A stretch of 64,000 nucleotides of DNA. Source: Paraglaciecola polaris LMG 21857 (lineage in GTDB: Bacteria; Pseudomonadota; Gammaproteobacteria; Enterobacterales; Alteromonadaceae). Position numbers and translations under genes: made by a program. Every line of letters begins with the position of its first letter. The stretch's first letter is position 1. This document shows positions 38,880-48,542 of this stretch, piece after piece. The notes below the pieces were generated by a model. The model saw nothing but the letters and a program-made list of their open reading frames with translations, did not search any database and was not told where the DNA came from. The DNA is taken from the NCBI RefSeq assembly GCF_000315055.1, contig NZ_BAER01000045.1:62001-126000 (forward strand), read 5' to 3'.

Positions 38880-39095
38880 ATGAAACAAGGTATACATCCA
38901 GACTACCAAGACATGACTGCAACATGTTCATGTGGTAACAAAATCGTCGTTCGCTCAACTTTGAAGAAAGATCTTAACCTGGACGTATGTTCAGCGTGTC
39001 ACCCTTTCTACACTGGTAAGCAACGTAACGTAGATACTGGTGGTCGTGTTGACAAGTTCAACAAACGTTTTACTGCACTTAGCACCAAGAAGTAA
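38880..39095 (+). CDS. rpmE: 50S ribosomal protein L31, zinc-binding form
   Basis: Large-subunit ribosomal protein bridging the subunits. The 71 residues carry the four zinc cysteines (C16, C18, C37, C40) of the zinc-containing type, so a zinc-free paralogue may exist elsewhere for zinc shortage. [10 protein letters not shown] and [20 protein letters not shown] are family signatures. The gene lies 225 bp from the divergent priA and is followed by a strong terminator. Confidence 0.98.
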   Translation: MKQGIHPDYQDMTATCSCGNKIVVRSTLKKDLNLDVCSACHPFYTGKQRNVDTGGRVDKFNKRFTALSTKK

Positions 39096-39110
39096 GCAGT
39101 TAAACGTAAT

Positions 39111-39137
39111 AAAAAAGGCGCTTGATGCGCCTTTTTT
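39111..39137 (+). terminator. Rho-independent terminator of rpmE
   Basis: AAAAAAGGCGC pairs with GCGCCTTTTTT around TTGAT and is followed by T. 15 bp after the rpmE stop. Confidence 0.93.
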
Positions 39138-39440
39138 TGTGTCTGTTCCTACCTTAAGTCATACATCCCCGTCTCTTAGCGAAATTCTTCCGGTCCTTGA
39201 GACAAACATTATTCATAATTCACCACGGTTATTAGCCTTGGCTATCTAGGGTAATCTATGATGTAGTGTAGCTCGTCAGATATGTGCTTAAATACCTGAT
39301 ATGTTACTGTTTAACAGGCTTTCAGCACGATAATAATAAATAGTTTTGCCACATGATTTCGTCTAAGCGAAACGCCAGACTAACAATGTGAAAGTTAAAA
39401 ATACCCTGATTCAACCCTACATTTAAGGATCTAGACTAAG
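39138..39440. other. Intergenic region before the malic enzyme gene
   Basis: About 300 bp; it should hold the malic enzyme promoter. No ORF with a ribosome-binding site, repeat or hairpin seen. Confidence 0.45.
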
Positions 39441-40691
39441 ATGTCTGATTTTCGTCAACAAGCATTGGATTATCATGCTAAACCCGTACCGGGAAAAATT
39501 GCGATCCAGCTAACCAAGCCCGCAGAAACGGTAACTGATTTAGCGTTAGCGTATAGCCCAGGAGTGGCTGAACCCGTTCGGGAAATTGCGGCAGATCCCA
39601 ATGCGGCATACAAGTACACCGGCAAAGGCAACATGGTCGCGGTGATCACCAACGGTACTGCTATTCTCGGTCTAGGTAATTTAGGTCCGTTAGCGTCAAA
39701 GCCAGTAATGGAAGGTAAGGCACTCTTGTTTAAGCGCTTTGCTGGGTTAGATTCTATTGATATCGAAGTGACGCACAGCACCACTGAAGATTTTATCAAC
39801 ACGGTGGCGAACATAGCCGATACCTTTGGTGGCATCAATTTAGAAGATATTAAAGCACCAGAATGCTTTGAAATTGAACAAGAGTTGATCAAGCGTTGCA
39901 AAGTCCCAGTGTTTCACGATGACCAACATGGCACCGCGATTGTCACTGCCGCTGGCATGCTCAATGCGCTAGAAGTACAGGGCAAAGAGTTGTCTGATGT
40001 GACCGTGGTTTGCATGGGCGCAGGGGCAGCAGCGATTGCCTGCATGGAATTGTTGATTAAATGTGGTGCTAAGCGTGAGCGCATTTATATGTTGGACACT
40101 AAAGGCGTTATTCACACGCGCCGTGACAACCTTACTCCTCATAAAAAATTGTTTGCCAATAACACAGATAAACGCACGCTTATCGACGCCCTAGATGGTG
40201 CTGACGTGTTTGTTGGTGTGTCAGGCCCAGATGTTTTGCCCCCTGAGGCGCTTAAGTTAATGGCGGCGAAGCCGATTATTTTTGCTTGCTCAAACCCTGA
40301 CCCAGAAATTAAACCCGAGTTGGCCCACGCGGTTCGCGATGATGTTATTGTCGCCACGGGACGTTCTGATTATCCCAATCAAGTGAATAACGTACTGTGT
40401 TTCCCGTTTATTTTCCGTGGTGCCCTTGATGTTAGAGCATCAGTCATTAACGATGAAATGAAAATAGCTGCGGTTGAAGCCATACGCAGTATTACAAAAG
40501 AGCCGGTACCCCAAGAAGTGCTGGTGGCGAGTAATATCAGCAGCCTGACATTTGGCCGAGATTACATTATTCCTAAACCTATGGATCCGCGTTTATTGCA
40601 ACGAGTGGCGACGGCTGTGGCACAAGCGGCTATTGATTCAGGTGTGGCTATGTTGAAAGAGCTTCCCCCGGGTTATATGCAGGATCAATAA
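39441..40691 (+). CDS. Malic enzyme, short form (oxaloacetate-decarboxylating malate dehydrogenase)
   Basis: Oxidative decarboxylation of malate to pyruvate and CO2 with NAD(P)+, supplying pyruvate and NADPH during growth on C4 acids. The 416 residues carry LAYSPGVAEPVREI, YKYTGKGNMVAVITNGTAILGLGN (in two parts), FHDDQHGTAIVTAAGMLNAL, GAGAAAIACMELL (Rossmann fold) and FACSNPDPEI. It lacks the phosphotransacetylase-like C-terminal domain of the 759-residue E. coli MaeB, so it is the stand-alone type. Cofactor choice is not certain from sequence. Single-gene unit with its own terminator. Confidence 0.95.
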   Translation: MSDFRQQALDYHAKPVPGKIAIQLTKPAETVTDLALAYSPGVAEPVREIAADPNAAYKYTGKGNMVAVITNGTAILGLGNLGPLASKPVMEGKALLFKRFAGLDSIDIEVTHSTTEDFINTVANIADTFGGINLEDIKAPECFEIEQELIKRCKVPVFHDDQHGTAIVTAAGMLNALEVQGKELSDVTVVCMGAGAAAIACMELLIKCGAKRERIYMLDTKGVIHTRRDNLTPHKKLFANNTDKRTLIDALDGADVFVGVSGPDVLPPEALKLMAAKPIIFACSNPDPEIKPELAHAVRDDVIVATGRSDYPNQVNNVLCFPFIFRGALDVRASVINDEMKIAAVEAIRSITKEPVPQEVLVASNISSLTFGRDYIIPKPMDPRLLQRVATAVAQAAIDSGVAMLKELPPGYMQDQ

Positions 40692-40713
40692 GGGTCGGTG
40701 TTTTCGGCTATAT

Positions 40714-40738
40714 AAAAGCGCCCAATGGCGCTTTTTTT
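40714..40738 (+). terminator. Rho-independent terminator of the malic enzyme gene
   Basis: AAAAGCGCC and GGCGCTTTT pair around CAAT with a following T-run. 23 bp after the stop, and it may also serve the convergent tetR gene. Confidence 0.93.
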
Positions 40739-40768
40739 GTATTTAAAACGTGGCAATTAAACCCAATG

Positions 40769-41362
40769 TTAATTGGCTGCGCCGGCATATTTAGCCAGTA
40801 TGGCGTCAATGTGCATGGCGAATGCGTCTTCGGCTAATACGTACCAGTCGGTTTCTGGAAATATACTGGCGATAGCATGGTGCTTTAAACTGACATAACC
40901 GTGTACAAAGGCCCATATTTCCAGTGCATTTTTCTGCTTCAGGGCTAGGCTGGCATCCTTGGGCAAGAGTAAGGCAGTGATCTTAACAAGCTTGCCAAAC
41001 GCCCTTTCTGCCGTCGCTTTAGCTTCATCTGATGGGGTGTAACGACTGTCATTTTCGCCAAATATTAAACGATAGTGCCCTTCATGGGCTTGTGCCATGG
41101 AAAAATAACCGTGTATCGCTTTGAGCAAAATTTCCTTTGCCGTAAGCTTCTCTTGATCGAATTTGATGGCTTGCATGAAAAGCTCAAAACCTTGGATATA
41201 TAACTCATCCAAGATCCCTTCTTTACCCTTAAAGTGACTGTATATGCCAATGGTTGACACGCCAGCTTGTTTCGCAATAGAGCGCACGCTCAACGCCGCG
41301 ATGCCACCTTCTAAAAATAATTCAGATGCCGCGCCTAATATCTTACGTTTTGCAATATTCAA
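40769..41362 (-). CDS. TetR-family transcriptional repressor
   Basis: 197 residues with a TetR DNA-binding head (about 5-50: AASELFLEGGIAALSVRSIAKQAGVSTIGIYSHFKGKEG) and a TetR_C-like, all-helical ligand domain. It is divergent from the two-gene oxidoreductase operon and the intergenic region holds two identical-type palindromes, so it very likely represses that operon and probably itself. The inducer is unknown; the enzymes suggest a hydrophobic or aromatic compound or an enone-like metabolite. Confidence 0.92.
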   Translation of the reverse strand: MNIAKRKILGAASELFLEGGIAALSVRSIAKQAGVSTIGIYSHFKGKEGILDELYIQGFELFMQAIKFDQEKLTAKEILLKAIHGYFSMAQAHEGHYRLIFGENDSRYTPSDEAKATAERAFGKLVKITALLLPKDASLALKQKNALEIWAFVHGYVSLKHHAIASIFPETDWYVLAEDAFAMHIDAILAKYAGAAN

Positions 41363-41373
41363 TTAACATTTCC

Positions 41374-41416
41374 TTGACATGTATAACGATGTTATTCTTT
41401 AATATAACAGTGTTAT
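41374..41416 (+). promoter_or_regulatory. Promoter with twin TetR-type operators
   Basis: TTGACA (41374-41379) and TTTAAT (41398-41403, 18-bp spacer) form a plus-strand promoter for the oxidoreductase operon. Two 13-bp palindromes of the form ATAAC-N3-GTTAT lie at 41383-41395, inside the spacer, and at 41404-41416, just past the -10. Their centres are 21 bp apart, two helical turns. This is a classic arrangement for repression by the neighbouring TetR protein. Confidence 0.82.
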
Positions 41417-41519
41417 GTTCAATCGGTATTTTAACTACCGTTGGCGCAGCATAAAAATACTGCACTCGAGTCGACTTCCGTGTGCAAACGATATTAACCC
41501 GTGAGACACAGGAAAGAGT

Positions 41520-42932
41520 ATGACAACATTTACCCATGAAACAGATTATTTAATCGTCGGTTCAGGAGCCGTCGGTATGGCTTTTGCCGACGTTTTACTT
41601 AGCGAGACAGATGCCAATATTATGATTGTTGATAAATATCACAAGCCTGGGGGTCATTGGAATGTGGCATATCCATTTGTGACCTTGCATCAACCATCTG
41701 CATTTTATGGGGTGAGCTCGACTGAGCTAAGCAAAGGCTGTATCGATGAAATCGGTTTAAATAAAGGCTTGAATGAATTGGCTACCGGCGCAGAGGTCAG
41801 TGCCTATTTTGACAATGTCATGCGCGAACGTTTTTTAACTTCGGGGCGAGTTAGTTATTTTCCAATGTGCGAATACAAGGGCAACGGGCGCTTTGTATCA
41901 TTGCTTAACGGTGATGAGCATCAGGTAACAGTCAACAAAAAAACCGTGGACGCGACCTATCTAAAGACTTCAGTGCCTTGTACCCATAAACCAAGCTTTA
42001 GCATTGCACAAAAGGCCCAGTTTATGCCGATTAACGATTTGGTCAAAATAGATAAAAAACCTGCTGGTTTTGTGATCATCGGTGGCGGGAAAACCGGCAT
42101 TGATGCTTGCTTGTGGCTACTGGAGAACAACGTAGACCCAGATGATATTCAGTGGATTATGCCCAGAGATGCTTGGTTAATTGACCGTAAAAATACTCAA
42201 CCAACAATTGAATTTTTCAATGATGCGATTGGGGCTCAAGCGTCACAAATGGAAGCCATCGCCCAATCTACGTCGGTAGACGACATGTTTGAGCGCTTAG
42301 AAAAAGCAGGGGTGTTTTTACGTCTAGATCCTAATGTTTGGCCCGAAATGTTCCACGGAGCCACAGTGAGCAGCCTAGAACTAGCTCAGCTGCAAAGAGT
42401 CAAGAATGTGATACGTATGGGGCGGGTAACCCATGTGGGAGAGCAGGATATACAGCTTGAGAAGGGAGAAATAAAAACCAGCCTTGAGCATATTCATATT
42501 GATTGCTCGGCCAGTGCGATTACCAATCTAGTGGTTAAGCCCATTTTTGCTGATGACGTCATTACGCCGCAAACGGTGCGTTCTTATCAACCAATCTTTA
42601 GTGCAGCCTTTATTGCCCATATTGAAGCTGCCTACCCAGATGAAAAAACCAAAAATCATATCTGTGCTGTGGTGCCTTTACCTAACAGTGCTATGGATTG
42701 GTTGCGCATCACGGCCGCCTTTATGCGTAACCAGCATATTTGGTCTCAAGACGAAGATCTGAAAAAGTGGTTGTTGAGCAACCGTTTAGACGGATTCAGT
42801 CAATTGGTGCGTAGCGTCGATAAATCTGACATGGAAAAAATGATGATCCTGAGTCGCTTGCGTGAAAATGCCATGCCTGCCATGGGTAAGTTACAGCAAT
42901 ATTTAGCAGCTGAAGCTGCACAAGGAGCTTAA
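41520..42932 (+). CDS. FAD-dependent oxidoreductase of the TetR-controlled operon
   Basis: 470 residues with an N-terminal FAD-binding fold (DYLIVGSGAVGMAFADVLL, GxGxxG near residue 15-20), a PGGHWN segment typical of flavoprotein monooxygenases, and a second dinucleotide site VIIGGGKTGIDACLWLL near residue 185. The pattern resembles flavin-containing (Baeyer-Villiger or N-hydroxylating) monooxygenases, though the exact BVMO fingerprint is not evident. Starts at an ATG after GGAAAGAGT; the next gene begins one base after its stop, so the two are co-translated. Substrate unknown. Confidence 0.83.
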   Translation: MTTFTHETDYLIVGSGAVGMAFADVLLSETDANIMIVDKYHKPGGHWNVAYPFVTLHQPSAFYGVSSTELSKGCIDEIGLNKGLNELATGAEVSAYFDNVMRERFLTSGRVSYFPMCEYKGNGRFVSLLNGDEHQVTVNKKTVDATYLKTSVPCTHKPSFSIAQKAQFMPINDLVKIDKKPAGFVIIGGGKTGIDACLWLLENNVDPDDIQWIMPRDAWLIDRKNTQPTIEFFNDAIGAQASQMEAIAQSTSVDDMFERLEKAGVFLRLDPNVWPEMFHGATVSSLELAQLQRVKNVIRMGRVTHVGEQDIQLEKGEIKTSLEHIHIDCSASAITNLVVKPIFADDVITPQTVRSYQPIFSAAFIAHIEAAYPDEKTKNHICAVVPLPNSAMDWLRITAAFMRNQHIWSQDEDLKKWLLSNRLDGFSQLVRSVDKSDMEKMMILSRLRENAMPAMGKLQQYLAAEAAQGA

Positions 42933-42933
42933 G

Positions 42934-44019
42934 ATGAGTGAATTTCAAGTAAAGCAACAAGCATTAACCACCCACAGATTAGTCGCTACTAATGAAATAA
43001 AAGACGTTTCAGACGGACAAATATTACTTAAGGTGGAAACGTTTTCGTTCACGGCGAATAACATCACTTATGGCATGATGGGGGATCGATTGGGTTATTG
43101 GCAGTTTTTCCCACCCGCGGACAACAGCGACAAACAGTGGGGGATCATTCCAGTTTGGGGGTTCGCCCAAGTCACTGAATCGAAAGTGGCAGGTATTGAT
43201 GTAGGGGAGCAATTATTCGGTTACTTTCCGCCTGCCCAGCAGCTAATTATGACACCGACCAATGTATCTTCTCAACGTTTGGTTGATGGCTCGGCGCACC
43301 GGGCGATGTTACCCCCAGGATATAACAATTATAAACGCGTAAATAACGAAGAGGGTTATAACCCTAATTTTGATAAAGAGCGTATGTTGTTGTTCCCACT
43401 ACATATTACTTCATTCTGTTTGTGGGACCGTTTGCAAGATAATAACTGGTTTGCTGGGCAACAAGTGGTGATCATCAGTGCGTCGAGTAAAACCAGTTTA
43501 GGTTTAGGTTACGCATTGGCAGATGACGATAACGCGCCGCATAGCGTGGGCTTAACCTCAAAGGGTAATATGCCATTTGTCGAACAGGTGAATGTATATG
43601 ACCAAGTGGTTAGTTATCATCAACTGAGTGATATCGACCCAACGCTGCCCACTGTCATTGTGGATATGTCAGGCAGCGCAGACATTTTAGCTAAATTGGG
43701 TCAACACCTAGGGGACAACCTTAAATACTGTATAAATGTAGGTTTGACACATTGGGATGAATTTTCCGCAAGTCATGCCGCTGAGTCTGCGCGCAGCGAA
43801 TTTTTCTTTGCCCCTAGGCATATTCAAAAACGTCTACAAGATTGGGGCCCCGCTGGATTTGAGCAACGCACCACTGGTTTTTTGGCTGACACAGCAATGA
43901 AGTGCCGTGCTTGGTTAGAGGTTAAAGAACTCAAAGGACTCAAAGACCTAGCTCAAATGTATGAGCAAGTCTGCGCTGGAAAAATCCCTCCCAAACAAGG
44001 TTTAATTATTAAGCTTTGA
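42934..44019 (+). CDS. DUF2855-family protein, second gene of TetR-controlled operon
   Basis: 361 residues of the DUF2855 family, distant relatives of medium-chain dehydrogenases/reductases. Features: VETFSFTANNITYGMMGDRLGYWQFFP (about 35-60, in parts), a catalytic-domain-like N-terminal half, and a Rossmann-type half with VIISASSKTSLGLGYAL (about 178-194) where NAD(P) should bind. The family function is not known. One base separates it from the flavoprotein gene, so the pair probably acts on the same compound, for instance oxidation by the first and reduction or hydrolysis by the second. Confidence 0.85.
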   Translation: MSEFQVKQQALTTHRLVATNEIKDVSDGQILLKVETFSFTANNITYGMMGDRLGYWQFFPPADNSDKQWGIIPVWGFAQVTESKVAGIDVGEQLFGYFPPAQQLIMTPTNVSSQRLVDGSAHRAMLPPGYNNYKRVNNEEGYNPNFDKERMLLFPLHITSFCLWDRLQDNNWFAGQQVVIISASSKTSLGLGYALADDDNAPHSVGLTSKGNMPFVEQVNVYDQVVSYHQLSDIDPTLPTVIVDMSGSADILAKLGQHLGDNLKYCINVGLTHWDEFSASHAAESARSEFFFAPRHIQKRLQDWGPAGFEQRTTGFLADTAMKCRAWLEVKELKGLKDLAQMYEQVCAGKIPPKQGLIIKL

Positions 44020-44241
44020 ACCTTTCCTTCCGATATCTAGTATAGGTACTCAGCGGTTAACTTATTTCTTAGCCGCTAACAGTCAGGATTTATCAAAGGT
44101 GTCAGCTTCATGGACAAACTCGATTTCTTAAGCCAACTATAATTAGCTTGCTGGTTTGCTGAAATATATATTTCAATTTTTTCATTTATTGAATTTACAA
44201 GCTTTACGCTCTGGCAAAGTAAATGCGCCGAGGGGGGGAAC

Positions 44242-44799
44242 ATGGTGAGGCAGTCAAGTTCGTTTAAAAGCGTGCTTGTTGTTTTGGGGTTAATTGGTTG
44301 GGTTGGGTTAACCATTGGTGGTCTTGTATACTCGAGTATGCAGAGTCAGAGAGATTTTGATCCACAACAGACGTTTGCTTTTGCGGCCATGGCATCTGAA
44401 TATCCTCAAGCCATTGTCGTTAGCATGAGTAAACAATATCCGGCGTTAACAAAGACGGTGGTTCATATACAGCAAGAAGACTGTAGTTGTAACTTTTCGA
44501 ATAATATTCACGCAGACCGAATCGACGATAAACTAGATAAGTTTAGGTATCGTTCGCTACATGTGTCCGCCAGTAGTTTACCCGCCGATATTGTTCTGCC
44601 TTCATTACCGGCCATTATGATTTTTGATGAACAGGGAGGGTTAGGTTATTTCGGGCCCTATTCATCAGGATATTTTTGTTCGACTAATTCAGCGATTGTT
44701 GATCGGTTTTTAGATAATATTTTGCTTAATACTCACCTCGGCAGTTCCGTGGTCAGTGAAGGTTATGGTTGCTATTGTCCAAATAAAATCGCGGAGTAA
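44242..44799 (+). CDS. Membrane-anchored thioredoxin-like protein, unknown function
   Basis: 185 residues with a signal anchor (about 9-31, VLVVLGLIGWVGLTIGGLVY). The rest is predicted periplasmic. A CxC motif in QEDCSCNF (about 79-84), and YFGPYSSGYFCSTNSAIVDRFL with a conserved aromatic/proline pattern, resemble a thioredoxin-like fold (possibly the DUF6436 type; I am not certain). A third and fourth Cys pair (YGCYC) is at the C terminus. A promoter-sized gap separates it from the DUF2855 gene, so it is its own unit. A redox or metal-binding role is inferred from the cysteines. Confidence 0.75.
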   Translation: MVRQSSSFKSVLVVLGLIGWVGLTIGGLVYSSMQSQRDFDPQQTFAFAAMASEYPQAIVVSMSKQYPALTKTVVHIQQEDCSCNFSNNIHADRIDDKLDKFRYRSLHVSASSLPADIVLPSLPAIMIFDEQGGLGYFGPYSSGYFCSTNSAIVDRFLDNILLNTHLGSSVVSEGYGCYCPNKIAE

Positions 44800-44938
44800 T
44801 AGTTGCTTGGCAAATAGATTCATCATTTTGTGTCAATAATCGCCCTTTATCAGTGAAGAAATAATTAAATTCAATTGACGAGTATTAAACTTGCTCAAAA
44901 TATCGACGTAGGGACTGTGTAATACTGTGGAGAAAATC

Positions 44939-46435
44939 ATGTCAAATCCTAGTTATTCTTGGGTAAGTAGTGCAAATAAGAATATGCAATTTACCTTTAT
45001 TGCATTAGCTGTCATTAGCCTAGGGTTAGCCAGTGTTAATCAGACATGGATTGAAGCGCTGCTTTTTGGTGGGTCAACCACGGCTATATGTTTAACGTTC
45101 ATTCATATGCACCCTCAATCGACATTAACCCAACACGTGGTCGCGATCGGCTTAATGTTATTTAGTGCCCTACATATCCATCAGATGCATGGCTTAGTCG
45201 AAATGCATTTTGGGATTTTCGTTCTACTTTCATTTTTAGCTTATTACCGAAACTGGCAGCTTTATATCACAGCCATAACCGTTGTCGTTGTGCATCATTT
45301 AGCATTTTTTGTAATGCAGTCTCAAGGTCTGCCGGTTTATGTACTGGCGGAAGGCGGCCTGTTGTTCTACTTGATTATTGTGCACGCTATTTACGCTTTA
45401 GTGCAGGCTGTGATGTTAGCAAAAATGGCCAAAGATAATCGAACGGATTCAATGTCGGCGATGGCTATTACCGATAGTATCGACATGATTATGCTTGATA
45501 AAATGGTCATAGATTTAAAAATTAGAGCCGATGACTCCTTAGATGCTAAATCGATAGTGGCTTTCAATAGTTTGCTGGGTATGTTTGATAACCTAATCGT
45601 TGATATGCGCAATGCCGCAGAACAAATTGATAGCACATCTGAAATTACGAGTCGTAATAGCGCCGAGCTACATGATACTAAACAAAAAAGTATGACTGAA
45701 GTTGAATACATAGACTCTTCGTCTGCCGAGTTAGCTCAATCATCACGTACTATGAATAAAGACACCCAAACGGTAAAGACTGAGTCTGATAAAGCGCAAA
45801 ATAATGCTCGAGAGGCAGAGCAAACAGTCGAAAAAGCCAAAGAGGATGTGACAAATTTAGGACGCAAGCTCAGCGAAACCAATGATAACGTTAAAAAATT
45901 AGCTCAGAACTGCCAAAACATATCACAAGTGCTAGATACCATTAAATCGATCGCTGACCAGACTAATTTACTTGCTTTAAATGCCGCGATTGAAGCAGCT
46001 AGAGCAGGGGAGCATGGGAGAGGTTTCGCTGTTGTCGCTGATGAAGTCAGAACACTAGCCTCCCGCACAAAAGCGAGTACTGAGGAAATCAACACAATTA
46101 TTGATAACCTTTTGACTTCGTCCACGCTCTCTAGCGACTCGATGGCTGATTGTTTAGCCCTAAGTGAAACAACGAACTCAAGAACGCAAAAGGCAAGGGA
46201 GTTGATGACCCAAGTGCAAACTAATATTTTGCAGGTCACCGAAGCAGTTAATGTCATGGCTCGCTCTTGCGAGCAGCAGACACAGAATAGCGAAGCAATC
46301 CAAGACTCTGCAACACGTCTAAAATTAATCAAGCAAGAAGAATTATCAATGATTGCTGCGATAGATCACGAGGCGAGTTTACTATCAGGTAGAACAAAAG
46401 ATCTGAGTGTTCAGCTGTCCAAGTTCTCTGCTTAA
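44939..46435 (+). CDS. Methyl-accepting chemotaxis protein
   Basis: 498 residues from the ATG at 44939 (GGAG six bases upstream; an in-frame GTG at 44927 is less likely). The N-terminal quarter has five to six hydrophobic helices (about 15-165) with little periplasmic sequence, so the signal is probably sensed in the membrane. A cytoplasmic MCP domain follows with the conserved hairpin tip [38 protein letters not shown] (given in parts; about residues 335-372), long heptad arms and methylation-type Glu/Gln sites. It should signal through CheA/CheW; none of these genes is nearby. Confidence 0.93.
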   Translation: MSNPSYSWVSSANKNMQFTFIALAVISLGLASVNQTWIEALLFGGSTTAICLTFIHMHPQSTLTQHVVAIGLMLFSALHIHQMHGLVEMHFGIFVLLSFLAYYRNWQLYITAITVVVVHHLAFFVMQSQGLPVYVLAEGGLLFYLIIVHAIYALVQAVMLAKMAKDNRTDSMSAMAITDSIDMIMLDKMVIDLKIRADDSLDAKSIVAFNSLLGMFDNLIVDMRNAAEQIDSTSEITSRNSAELHDTKQKSMTEVEYIDSSSAELAQSSRTMNKDTQTVKTESDKAQNNAREAEQTVEKAKEDVTNLGRKLSETNDNVKKLAQNCQNISQVLDTIKSIADQTNLLALNAAIEAARAGEHGRGFAVVADEVRTLASRTKASTEEINTIIDNLLTSSTLSSDSMADCLALSETTNSRTQKARELMTQVQTNILQVTEAVNVMARSCEQQTQNSEAIQDSATRLKLIKQEELSMIAAIDHEASLLSGRTKDLSVQLSKFSA

Positions 46436-46646
46436 TTTACATTGCGCCGTTGATCAAAATTATACCTATATCAGCTAATAGGGTTAGCGTTTTGAGCACT
46501 ATTAACGGTGTTTTTGTTGATAAAATAAGCAACATACCTCGACATATTCCCCGTGTTTCTTTATAGTGCGCCCCGCTAACCATTTACCGCGTTAGCGCTT
46601 CTCCCTCTTTACTTGAATTACAGACACCATCCCTAGGAATTTTCTT

Positions 46647-48251
46647 TTGATATCTACCGCAAACATCACCATGCAGTTTGGCGCTGAGCCTTTATTTGAA
46701 AACATTTCGGCCAAATTTGGTCACGGTAATCGTTATGGCCTAATTGGCGCAAACGGCTGCGGAAAATCAACCTTTATGAAAATTCTGAGCGGAGATTTAC
46801 AGCCATCGTCTGGCAACGTATCTATCACCCCAGGTGACAAATTGGGAATTTTGAGCCAGAACCAGTTCGCGTTTGAGCAATATAGCGTTGTGGATGCGGT
46901 TATTATGGGGGATATGGCGTTGTGGAAGGTTAAGCAACAGCGAGATGCTATCTACGCGAAACCTGAAATGTCGGAAGAAGACGGCATGCTGGTGGCCCAG
47001 CTTGAAACTGAGTTCGCAGAAATGGACGGCTACACAGCAGAATCGCGCGCGGGGGATATTTTACTCGAAGCCGGTATCGCCGAAAGTTATCACTATGGTT
47101 TGATGAGCCAAGTGGCACCAGGTCGAAAACTACGGGTACTGCTTGCGCAAGCATTATTCTCTAACCCGGAGATATTGCTGTTAGATGAACCAACCAACAA
47201 CTTGGATATTTATACCATTTCTTGGTTGGCGGATGTGTTAAACCAACGCAAGTGCACCATGATTATTATTTCTCACGATCGTCACTTTTTGAATTCGGTG
47301 TGTACTCACATGGCTGATATTGACTATGGCGAGTTGCGTGTTTATCCAGGTAATTACGAAGCCTTCATGGAAGCATCGTCATTGATTCAAGAGCAGCTAT
47401 TAACCAGTAATGCGAAGAAAAGTGCTGAGATGGAAGATTTACAAGGCTTTGTAGCCCGCTTCTCAGCCAACGCATCAAAGGCTAAACAGGCGAGCTCACG
47501 TGCCAAGCGACTAGAAAAAATCCAACTGGATGAAGTTAAATCTTCGAGCCGACGAACACCTACCATTACCTTAAAGCAACATCGTAAGCTACATCGCCAA
47601 GCATTAATTTTGGAAAATTTAGGCCATGGTTTTGACGGTCAACCACTTTTTAGTGGCGGTGAGCTTATTCTCGAAGCAGGGGCTCGCTTAGCGATTACCG
47701 GTGAAAACGGCGTAGGGAAAACGACTTTATTGCGATGCTTGATGAATGAGTTGACGGTTAATGAAGGTCGAATCAAATGGTCTGAAAACGCGGTAGTAGG
47801 ATATTGTCCGCAAGATAGCTCAGCTGATTTTGCGGTGGACATGACATTGTTTGACTGGATGTCCCAGTGGCGCACACCTAAACATGACGACTTAGCCGTA
47901 CGTGGTATGTTGGGGCGCTTATTGTTTAGTGCCGATGACTTTAATAAAAAAGTAAACGTGTGTTCAGGTGGAGAGAAAAACCGTCTGATATTCGGAAAAT
48001 TGATGATGTCTGATATCAATGTCTTGATCATGGATGAACCGACCAACCACATGGATATGGAAGCCATTGAAGCCTTGAATTCAGCCCTTAAAAAATTCGA
48101 TGGCACTCTGATTTTTGTGAGTCACGACCGTGAATTTGTTTCGTCTCTCGCGACGCGAGTGATTGAAATTAAAGACCAAGAAGTGATTAATTTCCAGGGT
48201 ACCTATGATGAATACTTCGCGAGTCGCAAAGAAGCGGGTATGACCGTATAA
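46647..48251 (+). CDS. ybiT: ABC-F family ATPase YbiT
   Basis: Soluble ribosome-associated ABC-F ATPase. The 534 residues hold two ABC domains in tandem: Walker [15 protein letters not shown] (first) and [13 protein letters not shown] (second), with signature motifs [10 protein letters not shown] and [11 protein letters not shown]. Walker [12 protein letters not shown] and [11 protein letters not shown] carry the conserved glutamate. It aligns through its length with E. coli YbiT (530). The apparent start is TTG (TTG ATA TCT, corresponding to the family's MLVSSNVTMQFG); no ATG fits the family start better. Function of the family includes relief of stalled or drug-bound ribosomes. Confidence 0.94.
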   Translation: MISTANITMQFGAEPLFENISAKFGHGNRYGLIGANGCGKSTFMKILSGDLQPSSGNVSITPGDKLGILSQNQFAFEQYSVVDAVIMGDMALWKVKQQRDAIYAKPEMSEEDGMLVAQLETEFAEMDGYTAESRAGDILLEAGIAESYHYGLMSQVAPGRKLRVLLAQALFSNPEILLLDEPTNNLDIYTISWLADVLNQRKCTMIIISHDRHFLNSVCTHMADIDYGELRVYPGNYEAFMEASSLIQEQLLTSNAKKSAEMEDLQGFVARFSANASKAKQASSRAKRLEKIQLDEVKSSSRRTPTITLKQHRKLHRQALILENLGHGFDGQPLFSGGELILEAGARLAITGENGVGKTTLLRCLMNELTVNEGRIKWSENAVVGYCPQDSSADFAVDMTLFDWMSQWRTPKHDDLAVRGMLGRLLFSADDFNKKVNVCSGGEKNRLIFGKLMMSDINVLIMDEPTNHMDMEAIEALNSALKKFDGTLIFVSHDREFVSSLATRVIEIKDQEVINFQGTYDEYFASRKEAGMTV

Positions 48252-48302
48252 TACATTTATTCCAGAGCATACGACTGGGTAGTTGATACTTACTGGGATA
48301 TA

Positions 48303-48524
48303 TCAGGGGGTTTCTGAGGTGGTTAACTTACGAATATCCCCTAGGACTCGGTCACATTCCCGACACTGCTGCAAAATGACGGTAAAAGCATTTTGCAGCG
48401 CATCGTTACTAGTTTGACCTTCAAGCAACATATTCCCTAGCTCTGCGTGCAGCGAAATGCTGTTTAACGGATTTCTCACGTTATGAATGAGCTTTTGAAT
48501 TTTAGCCGCTTCATCATTATTCAT
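48303..48524 (-). CDS. Stand-alone histidine-kinase dimerisation (DHp) domain
   Basis: 73 residues only. IQKLIHNVRNPLNSISLHAEL (about 10-30) reads as a histidine-kinase H-box with the phosphorylatable His (H14), followed by an amphipathic second helix. No ATP-binding domain, sensor or membrane segment is present in this frame. The gene starts 18 bp after the response-regulator/GGDEF gene and reads in the same direction, so it is probably co-expressed. It may be a phosphotransfer or partner domain, or a remnant of a full kinase. Function is inferred from the motif alone. Confidence 0.72.
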   Translation of the reverse strand: MNNDEAAKIQKLIHNVRNPLNSISLHAELGNMLLEGQTSNDALQNAFTVILQQCRECDRVLGDIRKLTTSETP

Positions 48525-48542
48525 GTTCTTAAGTGCCTTGCG

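Noticed and set aside
44050-44077. Hairpin AGCGGTTAA / TTAGCCGCT after the DUF2855 gene
   Set aside because: One wobble pair, eight-base loop and no T-run; not convincing as a terminator.
45904-46332. 142-codon minus-strand frame within the chemoreceptor gene
   Set aside because: Shadow of the conserved MCP signalling hairpin on the opposite strand.
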